A stretch of 64,000 bases of DNA, taken from positions 2,356,001 to 2,420,000 of the forward strand of contig NC_014328.1 in NCBI RefSeq assembly GCF_000143685.1, written 5' to 3'. The position numbers and the translations under genes were made by a program. Position 1 is the stretch's first letter. Every line of letters starts with the position of its first letter. Below the pieces are notes generated by a model. That model searched no databases. It was not told the origin of the DNA and saw only the letters and a program-made list of their open reading frames with translations. The DNA is from Clostridium ljungdahlii DSM 13528 (GTDB lineage Bacteria > Bacillota > Clostridia > Clostridiales > Clostridiaceae). This document shows, piece by piece, positions 26,112-34,662 of this stretch.

Positions 26112-27575
26112 TTACTTCATATCTTCTACTTCTTTTTCAATACTATTAAAATCTACATCCTCTAATTTAATAACTTTTGTACTATGCCTTTTTTTATACC
26201 ATATCCATAGACCTAAGAATAAAGGCAGTCCTATATATGAAGAAATAACTCCGCCCCAATCTATTTTAGCTTCTCCAAAATAAGTAATACCTTGGCCCAA
26301 AATAACCACAATACAAAGTACAAGTGCTATAATCGGACCCAGTGGAAATAATTTAGCCTTATATTTTAATTTACTAAAATCACGTTTTTGTAAATTATAA
26401 GCCTTTCTAAAACGGTAATGGCAAAGTGCTATTCCAACCCATGCTACAAATCCTGCTAGTCCTGAAGCTGCTACCAGCCATACATACACTGTAGTTTCTG
26501 CATAAAATCCAGTTAAAAAACAAGCAGATGCCACTATAGTAGTAAGTATAAGTGAATTTACTGGTACTCCCCTTGAATTAACTTTTGCAAAACATACAGG
26601 TGCATTTTTTTCTTTAGCCATAGAATATAACATTCTTGTTGAAGCATACATTCCAGAATTCCCTGCAGATAGAACTGAGGTTAAAACAACTGCATTCATA
26701 AGAGAAGCTGCCCCTGCTATACCTGCCTTTTGAAATACCATCGTAAAAGGACTTGTATCAACTCCTGCATTCATATAAGGTATAAGAGCTCCTACTACAA
26801 ATATTGTGCCTATATAAAATAATATTATTCTCCAAAATACAGCATTAATTGCCTTTGGTATAGTTTTTTCTGGATTTTCACTTTCTCCTGCTGCTATACC
26901 TATAAGCTCTGTGCCTTGAAAAGAAAATCCTGCAATTAAGAAAACTAAAAATATAGATTTAAAACCACCTACAAAAGGTGCATCTCCTACTGTAAAGTTT
27001 TTAAATCCTACAGGTTTTCCATTAAATATTCCACAAATAGTTGCCACACCTACAATTAAAAATACTATAACTGTAAAAACCTTAATACCTGCAAACCAAA
27101 ATTCTGATTCTCCATAAGCTTTTGCAGACAATAAATTAAGTCCAACTATAAGTACTAAAAAACATACACTCCATATAATAGATGGTACACCTGGAAACCA
27201 AAATTTCATTATCAAGGCCCCTGCTACCATTTCTGTTGCAACAGTTATAGCCCAATTGTACCAATAGTTCCATCCAAGTGCAAACCCAAGTGCCGGATCT
27301 ACAAACTTAGTAGCATATGTACTAAAGGAACCTGAATCAGGCATGTACGTTGCCATTTCTCCTAAACTTGTCATTAAAAAATAAACCATAACTCCTATAC
27401 AGCCATAAGCCACAAGTGCTCCTCCGGGACCCGCCTGTTTAATCGTAGCTCCTAGAGCTAAAAATAACCCTGTTCCTATAGCTCCGCCCAAAGCAATCAT
27501 ATTTAAATGCCTGGCTTTAAGACCTCTTTTAAGTTCATAGGTCCCCTCTTGTTTTTGTTCTGCAACACTCTGCAT
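26112..27575 (-). CDS. lysP: Lysine-specific amino acid permease
   Basis: This 487-aa APC-superfamily transporter has about 12 membrane helices. The N-terminal ELKRGLKARHLNMIALGGAIGTGLFLALG is the amino-acid-binding first helix; SLGEMATYMPDSGSFSTYA and FLIAGFSFQGTELIGIAAGE are typical of the AAT/LysP branch. A lysine riboswitch and terminator lie upstream (27644-27878), so specificity for lysine is well supported by regulation: expression should fall when lysine is plentiful. The start follows AAGGGGGG. Confidence 0.9.
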   Translation of the reverse strand: MQSVAEQKQEGTYELKRGLKARHLNMIALGGAIGTGLFLALGATIKQAGPGGALVAYGCIGVMVYFLMTSLGEMATYMPDSGSFSTYATKFVDPALGFALGWNYWYNWAITVATEMVAGALIMKFWFPGVPSIIWSVCFLVLIVGLNLLSAKAYGESEFWFAGIKVFTVIVFLIVGVATICGIFNGKPVGFKNFTVGDAPFVGGFKSIFLVFLIAGFSFQGTELIGIAAGESENPEKTIPKAINAVFWRIILFYIGTIFVVGALIPYMNAGVDTSPFTMVFQKAGIAGAASLMNAVVLTSVLSAGNSGMYASTRMLYSMAKEKNAPVCFAKVNSRGVPVNSLILTTIVASACFLTGFYAETTVYVWLVAASGLAGFVAWVGIALCHYRFRKAYNLQKRDFSKLKYKAKLFPLGPIIALVLCIVVILGQGITYFGEAKIDWGGVISSYIGLPLFLGLWIWYKKRHSTKVIKLEDVDFNSIEKEVEDMK

Positions 27576-27643
27576 TTTTTTCCCCCCTTATCGGTTTTTA
27601 ATTTCCGATAAGTGATATAACTAAGACGGACATAAGGTGATCA

Positions 27644-27677
27644 TAAAAATAACCTTGAGAGTACACTCAAGGTTATA
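27644..27677 (-). terminator. Expression-platform terminator of the lysine riboswitch
   Basis: AACCTTGAG and CTCAAGGTT enclose a 6-base loop and are followed by TTATTTTTAT on the minus strand. It sits between the aptamer and lysP. Confidence 0.87.
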
Positions 27678-27699
27678 TAAAGACATATTAATCCTATAA

Positions 27700-27878
27700 C
27701 GAATGATAGCTCTCCACAAATTAACCTTGTGACAGTTTTACATATATTTTATGTAAACCCAATTATTTAGCATTAAAGCATCTGCTAAATAACTTCGGCA
27801 AAATTTCCTTTCAAGTTGTATCATAGTGCTTAACTCCTCAACTCTACTCTTAAATTCTGCACCTCTACCTCAGTTATT
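27700..27878 (-). ncRNA. Lysine riboswitch (L box)
   Basis: On the minus strand the conserved core appears in order: GAGGTAGAGGTGC, AAGAGTA, GAGGAG, AAAGGAAATTTTGCCGAAG, an AGCAGATGCT hairpin, TGGGTT, AACTGTCAC and GTGGAGAGCTATC. These are the signature segments of the five-helix L-box aptamer. With the terminator downstream it should switch off lysP when lysine binds. Confidence 0.95.
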
Positions 27879-27893
27879 CACTTATATTAATAT

Positions 27894-27922
27894 ATTATGA
27901 ACTAAAACTTCAAGTTAGTCAA
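27894..27922 (-). promoter_or_regulatory. Sigma-A promoter of the riboswitch-lysP transcript
   Basis: TTGACT (minus strand, 27917-27922) and CATAAT (27894-27899) are separated by exactly 17 bp, just upstream of the aptamer. Confidence 0.75.
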
Positions 27923-27986
27923 TAGATTTTGTACTCTAAAGTACATTTTGTAAAAATATTATTGAATATGCAAAAAATATATCAGA

Positions 27987-29807
27987 TTAATCGTCAGGTA
28001 CATTAATTCCTGCCATTTTCATAAGATACAGAGCATTTCTCGTTTTCGATGCACCCCTATGTAATTTATAATCAAACTGTATTTTATTATCTTTATAATA
28101 TTCTCTAAAATGATAATTTTTTACTCTTTCATTACTTTCACTCTCTATATCACATAATTCCAAATCATGAGTTGATACCATACCACAGGTATTAGAATCC
28201 ATCAATTCATTTATAAGTATCTTGGCTCCAGTGTGCCTATCTATGGAATTAGTACCTTTAAATATTTCATCTAATAAGAAAAAAATATTTTCTCCCCTAT
28301 TAGCAGCTTCTACAATAGATTTTATTCTCAAAATTTCTCCATAAAAAGAAGATATATTTTTTTCTAAATTGTCACTTATTCGCATACAAGTGTAAATACT
28401 CATTATAGAACAACAAAATGATTTTGCACGAACCGGTGCCCCCGAATAAGCAAGTACTAAATTTATACCTGCTGTTCTTAAAAAAGTGCTTTTCCCAGAC
28501 ATATTTGATCCCGTGATAAGTGCTACTTTAGAATTTTTATTCAAATCCAGATTATTACAAACTGCCTTATCCCCTAAAAGAGGATGTGCCATAGAATCTG
28601 CTTTTAAAACCAAGGATTTATCCAAAATCTGAGGCATTGTCCAACTTGAATGGTCAAATGCTATAACTGCAAGACTACTCAACATTTCAAATTTTCCAAC
28701 AGTTTCAATCCAATCATAGAGTTCCCTACCATTTTCTTCTCTCCACTTTTCAAAGGCAAACATACATTGATAATCCCAAAGGAAAAATATATTAAGTATT
28801 ATATATGCAAGATTCTGGCGCTGAGATATGCTCTCTGATATCTTTTTTAGCTTATATATTTCTTCTGCTGCATTTTTTAATTTTCCATTTTGTTTTTTTA
28901 ATAGCATACTTTTTAAGTCATTTAAGTAATCACACTGAAATTTTTCTTTGCATATTAAGGATATAGTTTTTTCATAAGATCTTATATTACTTTTTAAATT
29001 AAAAACTGTGTTTAAAGTGCTAAATCTGTTTTTAGCCCCTGGTAAAAGTAAAATTATTTGAACTACAAGTGCTGCATACCCTATAGAATTATTAAAAAAG
29101 TGAAATACAAAACTCATAAACAAAAGCATTATAGTTACAATAGGAATTATTTTAAATACAACTATAATGTATTTATTTCTGTATGTTGAATTCTTAGTTG
29201 AAACTATTTCTTTAAGCTTTGAAACACTCTCCTTATTATCTTCTATGGATGAACTTTGTGCCTCTAAATGCTGTCTCCACTTTAATTTACAGGACAATTC
29301 CAAAACTGCACTTTGTCTTTTTTCTATATCTTTAGAATTTCCTAAAGGTGAAGACAACACATTTTTTAAATTTTCCTTTCCAAGATAAGTATTACAGCAA
29401 TTAATACATTGAAATAATGAGTTTTCACCAAATATATCAAGATCCCAGGAATAATTATGTTCTACATTCTTAAAATTTTCTCCTTTTTCGTTAAATTCTT
29501 TCCAATCACCAACTATTCTTTTTAACGAATTACAATTTATTTCTACTAGCTTTTTTGTAAAATCTGTATTTTGTTTTAACTTTTCATGGATTCTTACAGC
29601 AAGTACAAACAATATAGCTGAAACCAGGAAAATGCTTAAACTCATATAGTGATAGTTTTTAATATAGAAACCTACTATAAAGATTATTCCTAGCAAAAAT
29701 ATTAAAAAACGTAACCTACTTATACGTACTACAGTAGAACTTTGACTTTTCACAAGATGATCGTAATGTTTTTTTCTCCTGCAGTAGATTTTTTCACTTT
29801 CCTTCAA
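27987..29807 (-). CDS. Membrane-anchored MutS-family ATPase
   Basis: The 606-aa protein has two hydrophobic hairpins (about 30-70 and 210-255), a helical middle, and a C-terminal MutS-type ATPase. The ATPase has Walker A TGSNMSGKSTFLRTAGIN near 430, IFFLLDEIFKGTNSIDR near 510 (Walker B plus signature) and VSTHDLELC. It lacks the mismatch-recognition domain I of MutS1. Similar membrane MutS-like proteins are widespread in Firmicutes and their function is unknown; they are unlikely to do standard mismatch repair. The TTG start lies nine bases after GAGGAG. Confidence 0.82.
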   Translation of the reverse strand: MKESEKIYCRRKKHYDHLVKSQSSTVVRISRLRFLIFLLGIIFIVGFYIKNYHYMSLSIFLVSAILFVLAVRIHEKLKQNTDFTKKLVEINCNSLKRIVGDWKEFNEKGENFKNVEHNYSWDLDIFGENSLFQCINCCNTYLGKENLKNVLSSPLGNSKDIEKRQSAVLELSCKLKWRQHLEAQSSSIEDNKESVSKLKEIVSTKNSTYRNKYIIVVFKIIPIVTIMLLFMSFVFHFFNNSIGYAALVVQIILLLPGAKNRFSTLNTVFNLKSNIRSYEKTISLICKEKFQCDYLNDLKSMLLKKQNGKLKNAAEEIYKLKKISESISQRQNLAYIILNIFFLWDYQCMFAFEKWREENGRELYDWIETVGKFEMLSSLAVIAFDHSSWTMPQILDKSLVLKADSMAHPLLGDKAVCNNLDLNKNSKVALITGSNMSGKSTFLRTAGINLVLAYSGAPVRAKSFCCSIMSIYTCMRISDNLEKNISSFYGEILRIKSIVEAANRGENIFFLLDEIFKGTNSIDRHTGAKILINELMDSNTCGMVSTHDLELCDIESESNERVKNYHFREYYKDNKIQFDYKLHRGASKTRNALYLMKMAGINVPDD

Positions 29808-29843
29808 ATATATTTCTCCTCTTTTCTTACTACGTCTATGTTT

Positions 29844-30275
29844 CTATTTGCTATTTTTCAGCCTACTTAATTTTAACTCATCAAAATAATCTTTTATCTT
29901 CAAATCCATACCTAATATATGACTTGATATCCAATTGTACACAAAATCTAGAATATTCAAAATTGATTTTTGTATATCTTCATCCATTTCATCTAAATCC
30001 AAGCTCTCTATTTTTTCTATAAATTTATCATGCACTCGTTTTTGTTCCGAATAGCCTGGATAGTCATACATTTGCATAATCTTTTCCTCATCCTCAAAAT
30101 GATAAACAGTATACTCTTTTAGATCGTCAATTAAATTCAAAATATCACCAAAATAGTCCACGTGATTTTCATTGACAGCTAGCTCATATATAGACTGTCC
30201 TATTTCAAATAACTTTTGATGCTCATCATCTATTCTCTTAATACCGCAAGCATATTCATCTTTCCATTCAAACAT
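29844..30275 (-). CDS. Bacteriohemerythrin
   Basis: A 143-aa single-domain protein beginning MFEWKDEYACGIKRIDDEHQKLF. The iron ligands are visible as DDEHQ near 19, YTVYHFEDEEKIM near 55-67 (HxxxE), H in KRVHDKF near 81, and HILGMDLKIKDYF near the end (H...D). These bind O2 at a di-iron centre, often supplying or scavenging oxygen in anaerobes and microaerophiles. The start follows AAAGGAAG. It is monocistronic, downstream of no obvious partner. Confidence 0.92.
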   Translation of the reverse strand: MFEWKDEYACGIKRIDDEHQKLFEIGQSIYELAVNENHVDYFGDILNLIDDLKEYTVYHFEDEEKIMQMYDYPGYSEQKRVHDKFIEKIESLDLDEMDEDIQKSILNILDFVYNWISSHILGMDLKIKDYFDELKLSRLKNSK

Positions 30276-30402
30276 AGTATACTTCCTTTCTAAATATTTT
30301 ATCGTAGAATTTTGTAAATAAGTTTAATTTCTATAACTTACTGATTGTGCTGCTTCTGTACATATTATAACAAAATTTAAATTACTAAACTACTACTAAT
30401 TT

Positions 30403-30431
30403 AAAAAGCCGCCGGAATAATACCGACGGCG
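30403..30431 (-). terminator. Terminator of the holin-like gene
   Basis: On the minus strand GCCGTCGG and CCGGCGGC pair around a 7-base loop, followed by TTTTT. It is unusually GC-rich for this window. Confidence 0.9.
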
Positions 30432-30479
30432 TAAAGGAAATAAAAAATTATTCACTTATTTGATCTGTAGGAACTATTT

Positions 30480-30842
30480 TTACATAACCCTTCCTGGAAT
30501 TACTGCATCTAATATTCCAATGACTATTGCTGCCAAAATGGCTCCTACTATGGTAACTCTCATATATGGAACTAAAAATTGAGTTAAATATAATATTACA
30601 GCTGCAATTACAAAACCTTTTATTCCCTTTCCAAAAGGAGACGCATCTATATTCATAAATCTTTCCACTAAATAATCTATTAAACTTATTACAACTGCTG
30701 CAGCTACATATGACCATAATCCTGATATCTTGAAACCAGGTGTTAAAAATGAAGTTATTGCCAGTACAACTACCGTTAAAACAAATCTTAATATATAACC
30801 TCCCACTGTAGATCTTTCGGGTTGTTTATTTGTATCACCCAT
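30480..30842 (-). CDS. Phage-holin-4 superfamily small membrane protein
   Basis: The 120-aa protein has four hydrophobic segments (about 16-35, 42-60, 75-95 and 98-116) and no signal cleavage site. This matches the holin-4/YvlD-type membrane family found in many Firmicutes chromosomes. No phage genes surround it, so it is more likely an envelope or stress protein than a lysis holin. The ATG at 30842 sits six bases after AGGAGTG; a GTG three codons upstream overlaps the ribosome site. Confidence 0.72.
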   Translation of the reverse strand: MGDTNKQPERSTVGGYILRFVLTVVVLAITSFLTPGFKISGLWSYVAAAVVISLIDYLVERFMNIDASPFGKGIKGFVIAAVILYLTQFLVPYMRVTIVGAILAAIVIGILDAVIPGRVM

Positions 30843-30981
30843 GGAAGTCACTCCTTTTTCAATAAAATATTTATTCCCTTATATTTTTACCTAAAACATA
30901 AAAAATATTTAAAAATAAAAAACTTTTTAAATAGAAGTTATAACTATTTTATTTTAGATAAAACTAAATTTAAAATGAATA

Positions 30982-31010
30982 TTGACAAAATTTAAGAAAA
31001 AAGGTATAAG
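30982..31010 (+). promoter_or_regulatory. Sigma-A promoter of the 108-aa hypothetical gene
   Basis: TTGACA (30982-30987) and TATAAG (31005-31010) with a 17-bp spacer; the start codon is 53 bp downstream. Confidence 0.78.
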
Positions 31011-31062
31011 TAATATTGTCTGTATAGTAAATACTTATAAATTACTAAAAAGGAGTGTAACA

Positions 31063-31389
31063 ATGAAAACATTTCAAACTCTTATTGATGAAACTTTACA
31101 AGCCAAAGATTTAGATGAGTTGGAATCCGCTGCAGATCTATTTCAATTTGGTATAGAAAAAGGATATTATAATCAAAGACAGTCAAATGAATTTAACACT
31201 ACATACTGGAAAATAAAAAATAAATATTTGGCTTATGAAATTGCAAATGAGATAAAATACAGTAAACTGGACATTTTGACTATAGTTATTAATGCACCAG
31301 TGAATATAAAGGACAATAAGTCAGAACTTTTAAGCTATGTAAATGGCCGTATAAAGGCACTTAGAGGTAAAATATCCGGAATAAAATAG
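31063..31389 (+). CDS. Hypothetical small helical protein
   Basis: A 108-aa soluble, mostly helical, charge-rich protein that I do not recognise. It has no cysteines, no signal peptide and no membrane segment. The ATG at 31063 lies seven bases after AAGGAGTG, and a good promoter precedes it, so the gene is real; a longer frame from 30982 would begin inside that promoter. It has its own terminator and lies among spore and stress genes, including a SASP, but nothing shows its role. Confidence 0.7.
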   Translation: MKTFQTLIDETLQAKDLDELESAADLFQFGIEKGYYNQRQSNEFNTTYWKIKNKYLAYEIANEIKYSKLDILTIVINAPVNIKDNKSELLSYVNGRIKALRGKISGIK

Positions 31390-31392
31390 TGC

Positions 31393-31423
31393 AAAAGCCA
31401 GATGAAACTATCATCTGGCTTTT
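31393..31423. terminator. Bidirectional terminator
   Basis: AAAAGCCAGATGA and its exact complement surround a 5-base loop with T/A tails. It lies between convergent genes ending at 31389 and 31440. Confidence 0.9.
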
Positions 31424-31439
31424 ACCTATACTCAATATC

Positions 31440-31640
31440 TTATTTTAAGCCCTGTTCATAGGCCTGAACCATCTTTTTAACCATGTTTCCACCTACGGAA
31501 CCTGCTTCTCTAGAGGTAAGATCTCCATTATAACCTTCTTTTAAATCTACTCCTACTTCTCTAGCTGATTCCATTTTAAATTTATCTAAAGCCTCTTTAG
31601 CTTGTGGAACTAAGACTCTGTTTCCTCTACTGTTTGCCAT
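31440..31640 (-). CDS. Small acid-soluble spore protein, alpha/beta type
   Basis: The 66-aa protein shows both SASP signatures: the GPR-protease region KMESAREVGVDL, and GYNGDLTSREAGSVGGNMVKKMV near the C-terminus. Such proteins coat and protect spore DNA and are degraded at germination. The ATG at 31640 follows GGAGGGGAACAATT; an ATG six codons upstream overlaps the ribosome site. Expression is expected in the forespore under sigma-G, but I could not pick a convincing sigma-G promoter. Confidence 0.94.
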   Translation of the reverse strand: MANSRGNRVLVPQAKEALDKFKMESAREVGVDLKEGYNGDLTSREAGSVGGNMVKKMVQAYEQGLK

Positions 31641-31886
31641 AATTGTTCCCCTCCTCATTTTTAAATTATTTGTTTTGTATTACACTATCAGTTTGCTCCA
31701 TATAAAAATTATTACTCTATAAAATTAAATGAAAATATACTATATTATAGGGTATTTAGAAACTTTTATAATCGAAATTTTTTCTCTACTATACTATGGA
31801 AAGCCATAAATTTAAAGCTTATTGAAACTTTGCATGATTAAAGTAGTATAATAAATATAAGCTAATTTTAAAAGTAGGTGATTTTG

Positions 31887-32744
31887 TTGTATAAAAAAGG
31901 AGACTTTCACTTACATACTAATGCCTCGGATGGTAACTTATTTCCGGCAAAACTAGTATGCATGGCAAAACGAGAAGGTGTTGATATTATTGCAATAACA
32001 GACCATGACACCTTATCTGGTATAGATGAAGCCTTAATGGAAGGGAAAAAAATAGGTATTAAAGTTATTCCTGGAATAGAACTATCTACCTTGTATGAAA
32101 ATAAAAGCGTTCACATACTAGGGTATTTTAAAGATATCTCTCATATATCTCCAAAGTTTAAAGACTTTCTAAAAGAAATGAACTTATACAGAATAAATAG
32201 AGCAAAAAAAATAGTAAATAATTTATATAAATTTTTCAATATAAAACTTGATTTTGAAAGCATATTAAAGATAGCTAATGGAGTTGTAGCAAGACCTCAT
32301 ATAGCAAAAGCCATAATAAATGCAGGTTATAATTACAGTTTTGATTACATATTTTCAAATTTTATAGGGGATTCCAGTCCTGCCTATGTTCCAAACAAAA
32401 AACTTTCTACAACAGAAGGAATAAAAATGCTTATGTCTTTAAATGCTATGGTTGTACTTGCCCACCCTATACTTATAAAAGATATAAATATAGAAGATTT
32501 AATTAAACTTCCCTTTCATGGTATAGAAGCTATTTATCCTGCTAATAAGGTTTGTGATACAGAAAAATTCATAAAGTATGCTAAAAAGTATAAAAAAATC
32601 ATAACTGCAGGATCTGATTTCCATTCTGCAAACAAAAAAAGTTTAAAGCACGGTCATACTATAGGTGAAGTTTATTTAGATGAAAATCAAATAAATGATT
32701 TCTTAAGCAAACTTAAAAGTTTATCTGATGACTACCTACTGTAA
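31887..32744 (+). CDS. PHP-domain metal-dependent phosphoesterase
   Basis: About 285 aa with the four PHP motifs: DFHLHTNASDG near residue 5, ITDHDT near 37, VIPGIELST near 64 and AGSDFHSANK near 245; ARPHIAKAI adds a further ligand. The family hydrolyses phosphodiester or phosphomonoester bonds; relatives such as YciV/RNase AM act on nucleotide 3',5'-bisphosphates and RNA 5' ends. The start is unclear: GTG 31878, TTG 31884 or TTG 31887, and the last has the best distance from AGGTG. The final six codons and the TAA lie inside repeat copy 3, so the C-terminus SDDYLL comes from the insertion. Confidence 0.82.
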   Translation: MYKKGDFHLHTNASDGNLFPAKLVCMAKREGVDIIAITDHDTLSGIDEALMEGKKIGIKVIPGIELSTLYENKSVHILGYFKDISHISPKFKDFLKEMNLYRINRAKKIVNNLYKFFNIKLDFESILKIANGVVARPHIAKAIINAGYNYSFDYIFSNFIGDSSPAYVPNKKLSTTEGIKMLMSLNAMVVLAHPILIKDINIEDLIKLPFHGIEAIYPANKVCDTEKFIKYAKKYKKIITAGSDFHSANKKSLKHGHTIGEVYLDENQINDFLSKLKSLSDDYLL

Positions 32745-32900
32745 CACTCCCACGCACACAGTGAAAGCGACTATCACCAAATCAAAGATTTGGGATATCT
32801 GCTTTTCTATCAAAGTGGGAGCTAACAGTAGCTACGCCCCTATATAATTCATCTAAACTTAGTGGGAGAAACAAAGTTCCACTAAGTAAGATTCATTGAT
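32725..32900 (+). repeat. Intergenic hairpin element, copy 3 (176 bp)
   Basis: It starts with CTGATGACTACC after TTTAT (32720-32724) and ends with ATTCATTGAT. Here the 42-bp cassette (CCAAATC/GATTTGG stem, AAAGC...GCTTT base) sits in the left hairpin loop, whereas in copies 1 and 4 it sits in the right one. The PHP gene ends 20 bp inside it. Confidence 0.88.
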
Positions 32901-32922
32901 AGTTTTTAAAACAATCTACAGT

Positions 32923-32970
32923 GGGGATGTTGTAATAACAATTCTTAAATTGCTTAACAACATCCCCTTT
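32923..32970 (+). terminator. Terminator after the PHP gene
   Basis: GGGGATGTTGT and ACAACATCCCC form an 11-bp stem around a 23-base loop, followed by TTTTAT. It lies 22 bp after repeat copy 3. From there to 33062 I see nothing further. Confidence 0.8.
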
Positions 32971-33062
32971 TATAGATAAATGTGCTTAAAAGCATGTATA
33001 CATGTTAAAATGGCTGACATACTAATTAATTAGTGTAACAGAACTTCTCTACAGATCATTTC

Positions 33063-34463
33063 TTATATCTCTTTTAGAAATGCAACGTATCCTTTTACCG
33101 CTTCATATATATCTGCTTTACTTGCTACTTCCCAAGGTGCATGCATATTATGAAGTGCTATCCCACAATCTATAACTTGCATATTGTACTCCGCTAGTAT
33201 ATAAGCTATAGTTCCGCCACCACCCTGGTCTACCTTGCCAAGTTCTGCAGTTTGCCAGGACACATCGTTTTTATCCATTATATTTCTTATTTCAGCTATA
33301 TATTCTGGATTTGCATCATTACAACCTGATTTTCCTCTTGCACCAGTATATTTGTTAAATACTACCCCCTTTCCAAAATATGCTGCATTATTTTTGTCCA
33401 TTACAGAAGGATAATTTGGATCAAAGGCAGCGCTTACGTCAGAAGACAGCATTTTCGAATTCGTTAAAGCCCTTCTAAGTTTTAAATCGCTATATTCTTC
33501 GCATAGTGACATTACCTCAGCTGCTGTATTCTCAAAGAATCTTGATTGCATTCCTGTAGCTCCTACGCTTCCTATTTCTTCTTTATCTACTAAAAGAGTA
33601 ACACATGTCTTGTTTGGATTTTCTATTTTCATCATAGCATCAAAAGAAGTATAGGCACATATTTTATCATCATGGCCATAAGCCATAACCATACTACTGT
33701 CAAGTCCAAAATCTCTAGCAGGTCCTGCTGGAACTACTTCTAATTCTGCAGATACAAAATCCTCTTCTTCTATTCCATATTTGTCATTTAAAATTCTTAA
33801 TATATTCTTTTTTACTCTATTTTTATCTTCTTTGTCCTCTATTGGAATACTTCCAATTAGAACATTTAAATCTTCCCCTTCTACAACCTTATTTCCTTTC
33901 TTATCCATCTGGTCTCCTGCAAGATGTACAAGTAAATCAGATACTCCAACTACAGGATCTCCATCCTTTTCTCCTATTACTACTTCTACCTTAGTTCCAT
34001 CTTTTTTTATAACTACACCATGAATAGCAAGTGGAAGTGTAACCCACTGATATTTCTTTATACCTCCATAATAATGGGTGTCAAACAATGCAAGGTCAGT
34101 ATCCTCATAAAGGGGATTTTGCTTTAAATCAAGCCTTGGAGAATCTATATGAGCTCCAAGTATTCTCATCCCTTTTTCCATATCTTCAGTACCAATTACA
34201 AAAAGAGCTAAATTCTTATCCTTGTTATTAGCATAAACCTTATCTCCTGGTTTTAAAGGGGATTTCGCATTCATTATATCCTCTATATTTTTATATCCAT
34301 TTTTTTCAGCTCTCAATATAAATTCTTTTACGCACTCTCTCTCTGTCTTGCATTTAGACATAAATTTTTCATAGTCATCTGAAATTTTAAAAAGTATTTT
34401 AAAATCTTTTTTTGAATATTTGTCCCATGCATATTTGTATTCCTTAGTTAAATTTTTTGACAT
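33063..34463 (-). CDS. M18-family aminopeptidase (aspartyl-type)
   Basis: A 466-aa zinc aminopeptidase with the M18 landmarks GAHIDSPRLDLK near 100 (first His), GVSDLLVHL, TLLVDKEEIGSVGATGMQSRF near 295-315, SSDVSAAFDP near 345 and a C-terminal CGIALHNMHAPWEVASK with the last metal His. These dodecameric enzymes cleave N-terminal acidic or neutral residues in the cytoplasm. The start follows GAGGAGAGATAAA. It is monocistronic. Confidence 0.92.
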   Translation of the reverse strand: MSKNLTKEYKYAWDKYSKKDFKILFKISDDYEKFMSKCKTERECVKEFILRAEKNGYKNIEDIMNAKSPLKPGDKVYANNKDKNLALFVIGTEDMEKGMRILGAHIDSPRLDLKQNPLYEDTDLALFDTHYYGGIKKYQWVTLPLAIHGVVIKKDGTKVEVVIGEKDGDPVVGVSDLLVHLAGDQMDKKGNKVVEGEDLNVLIGSIPIEDKEDKNRVKKNILRILNDKYGIEEEDFVSAELEVVPAGPARDFGLDSSMVMAYGHDDKICAYTSFDAMMKIENPNKTCVTLLVDKEEIGSVGATGMQSRFFENTAAEVMSLCEEYSDLKLRRALTNSKMLSSDVSAAFDPNYPSVMDKNNAAYFGKGVVFNKYTGARGKSGCNDANPEYIAEIRNIMDKNDVSWQTAELGKVDQGGGGTIAYILAEYNMQVIDCGIALHNMHAPWEVASKADIYEAVKGYVAFLKEI

Positions 34464-34662
34464 TTTATCTCTCCTCTTCTATATTAATGTTATCGTATTA
34501 GCAAATAAATGTTACGCTTCACTTTATTAACAATTATATTCTATCACAAAATACACCAATATATTTATATTTTTGAGAGGACAGAGGACAATTGTTTCGC
34601 AATTTTTTTAAACTGTGAAAGTTACTAACTAATTAATAAGCAGCCAACCTTGTATATCTATA

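Noticed and set aside
30448..30717. 89-aa Cys/Ser-rich ORF overlapping the holin-like gene
   Set aside because: Same strand, other frame, no ribosome site; unusual residues are a frame artefact.
30480..30842. Prophage remnant signalled by a holin-like gene
   Set aside because: No endolysin, integrase or structural phage genes are nearby; this membrane family is common in ordinary chromosomes.
32750..32790. CACGCACA stretch in repeat copy 3 as a c-di-GMP riboswitch
   Set aside because: Only this short string matches; the GNRA loop and the rest of the GEMM core are absent, and the region is explained by the repeat family.
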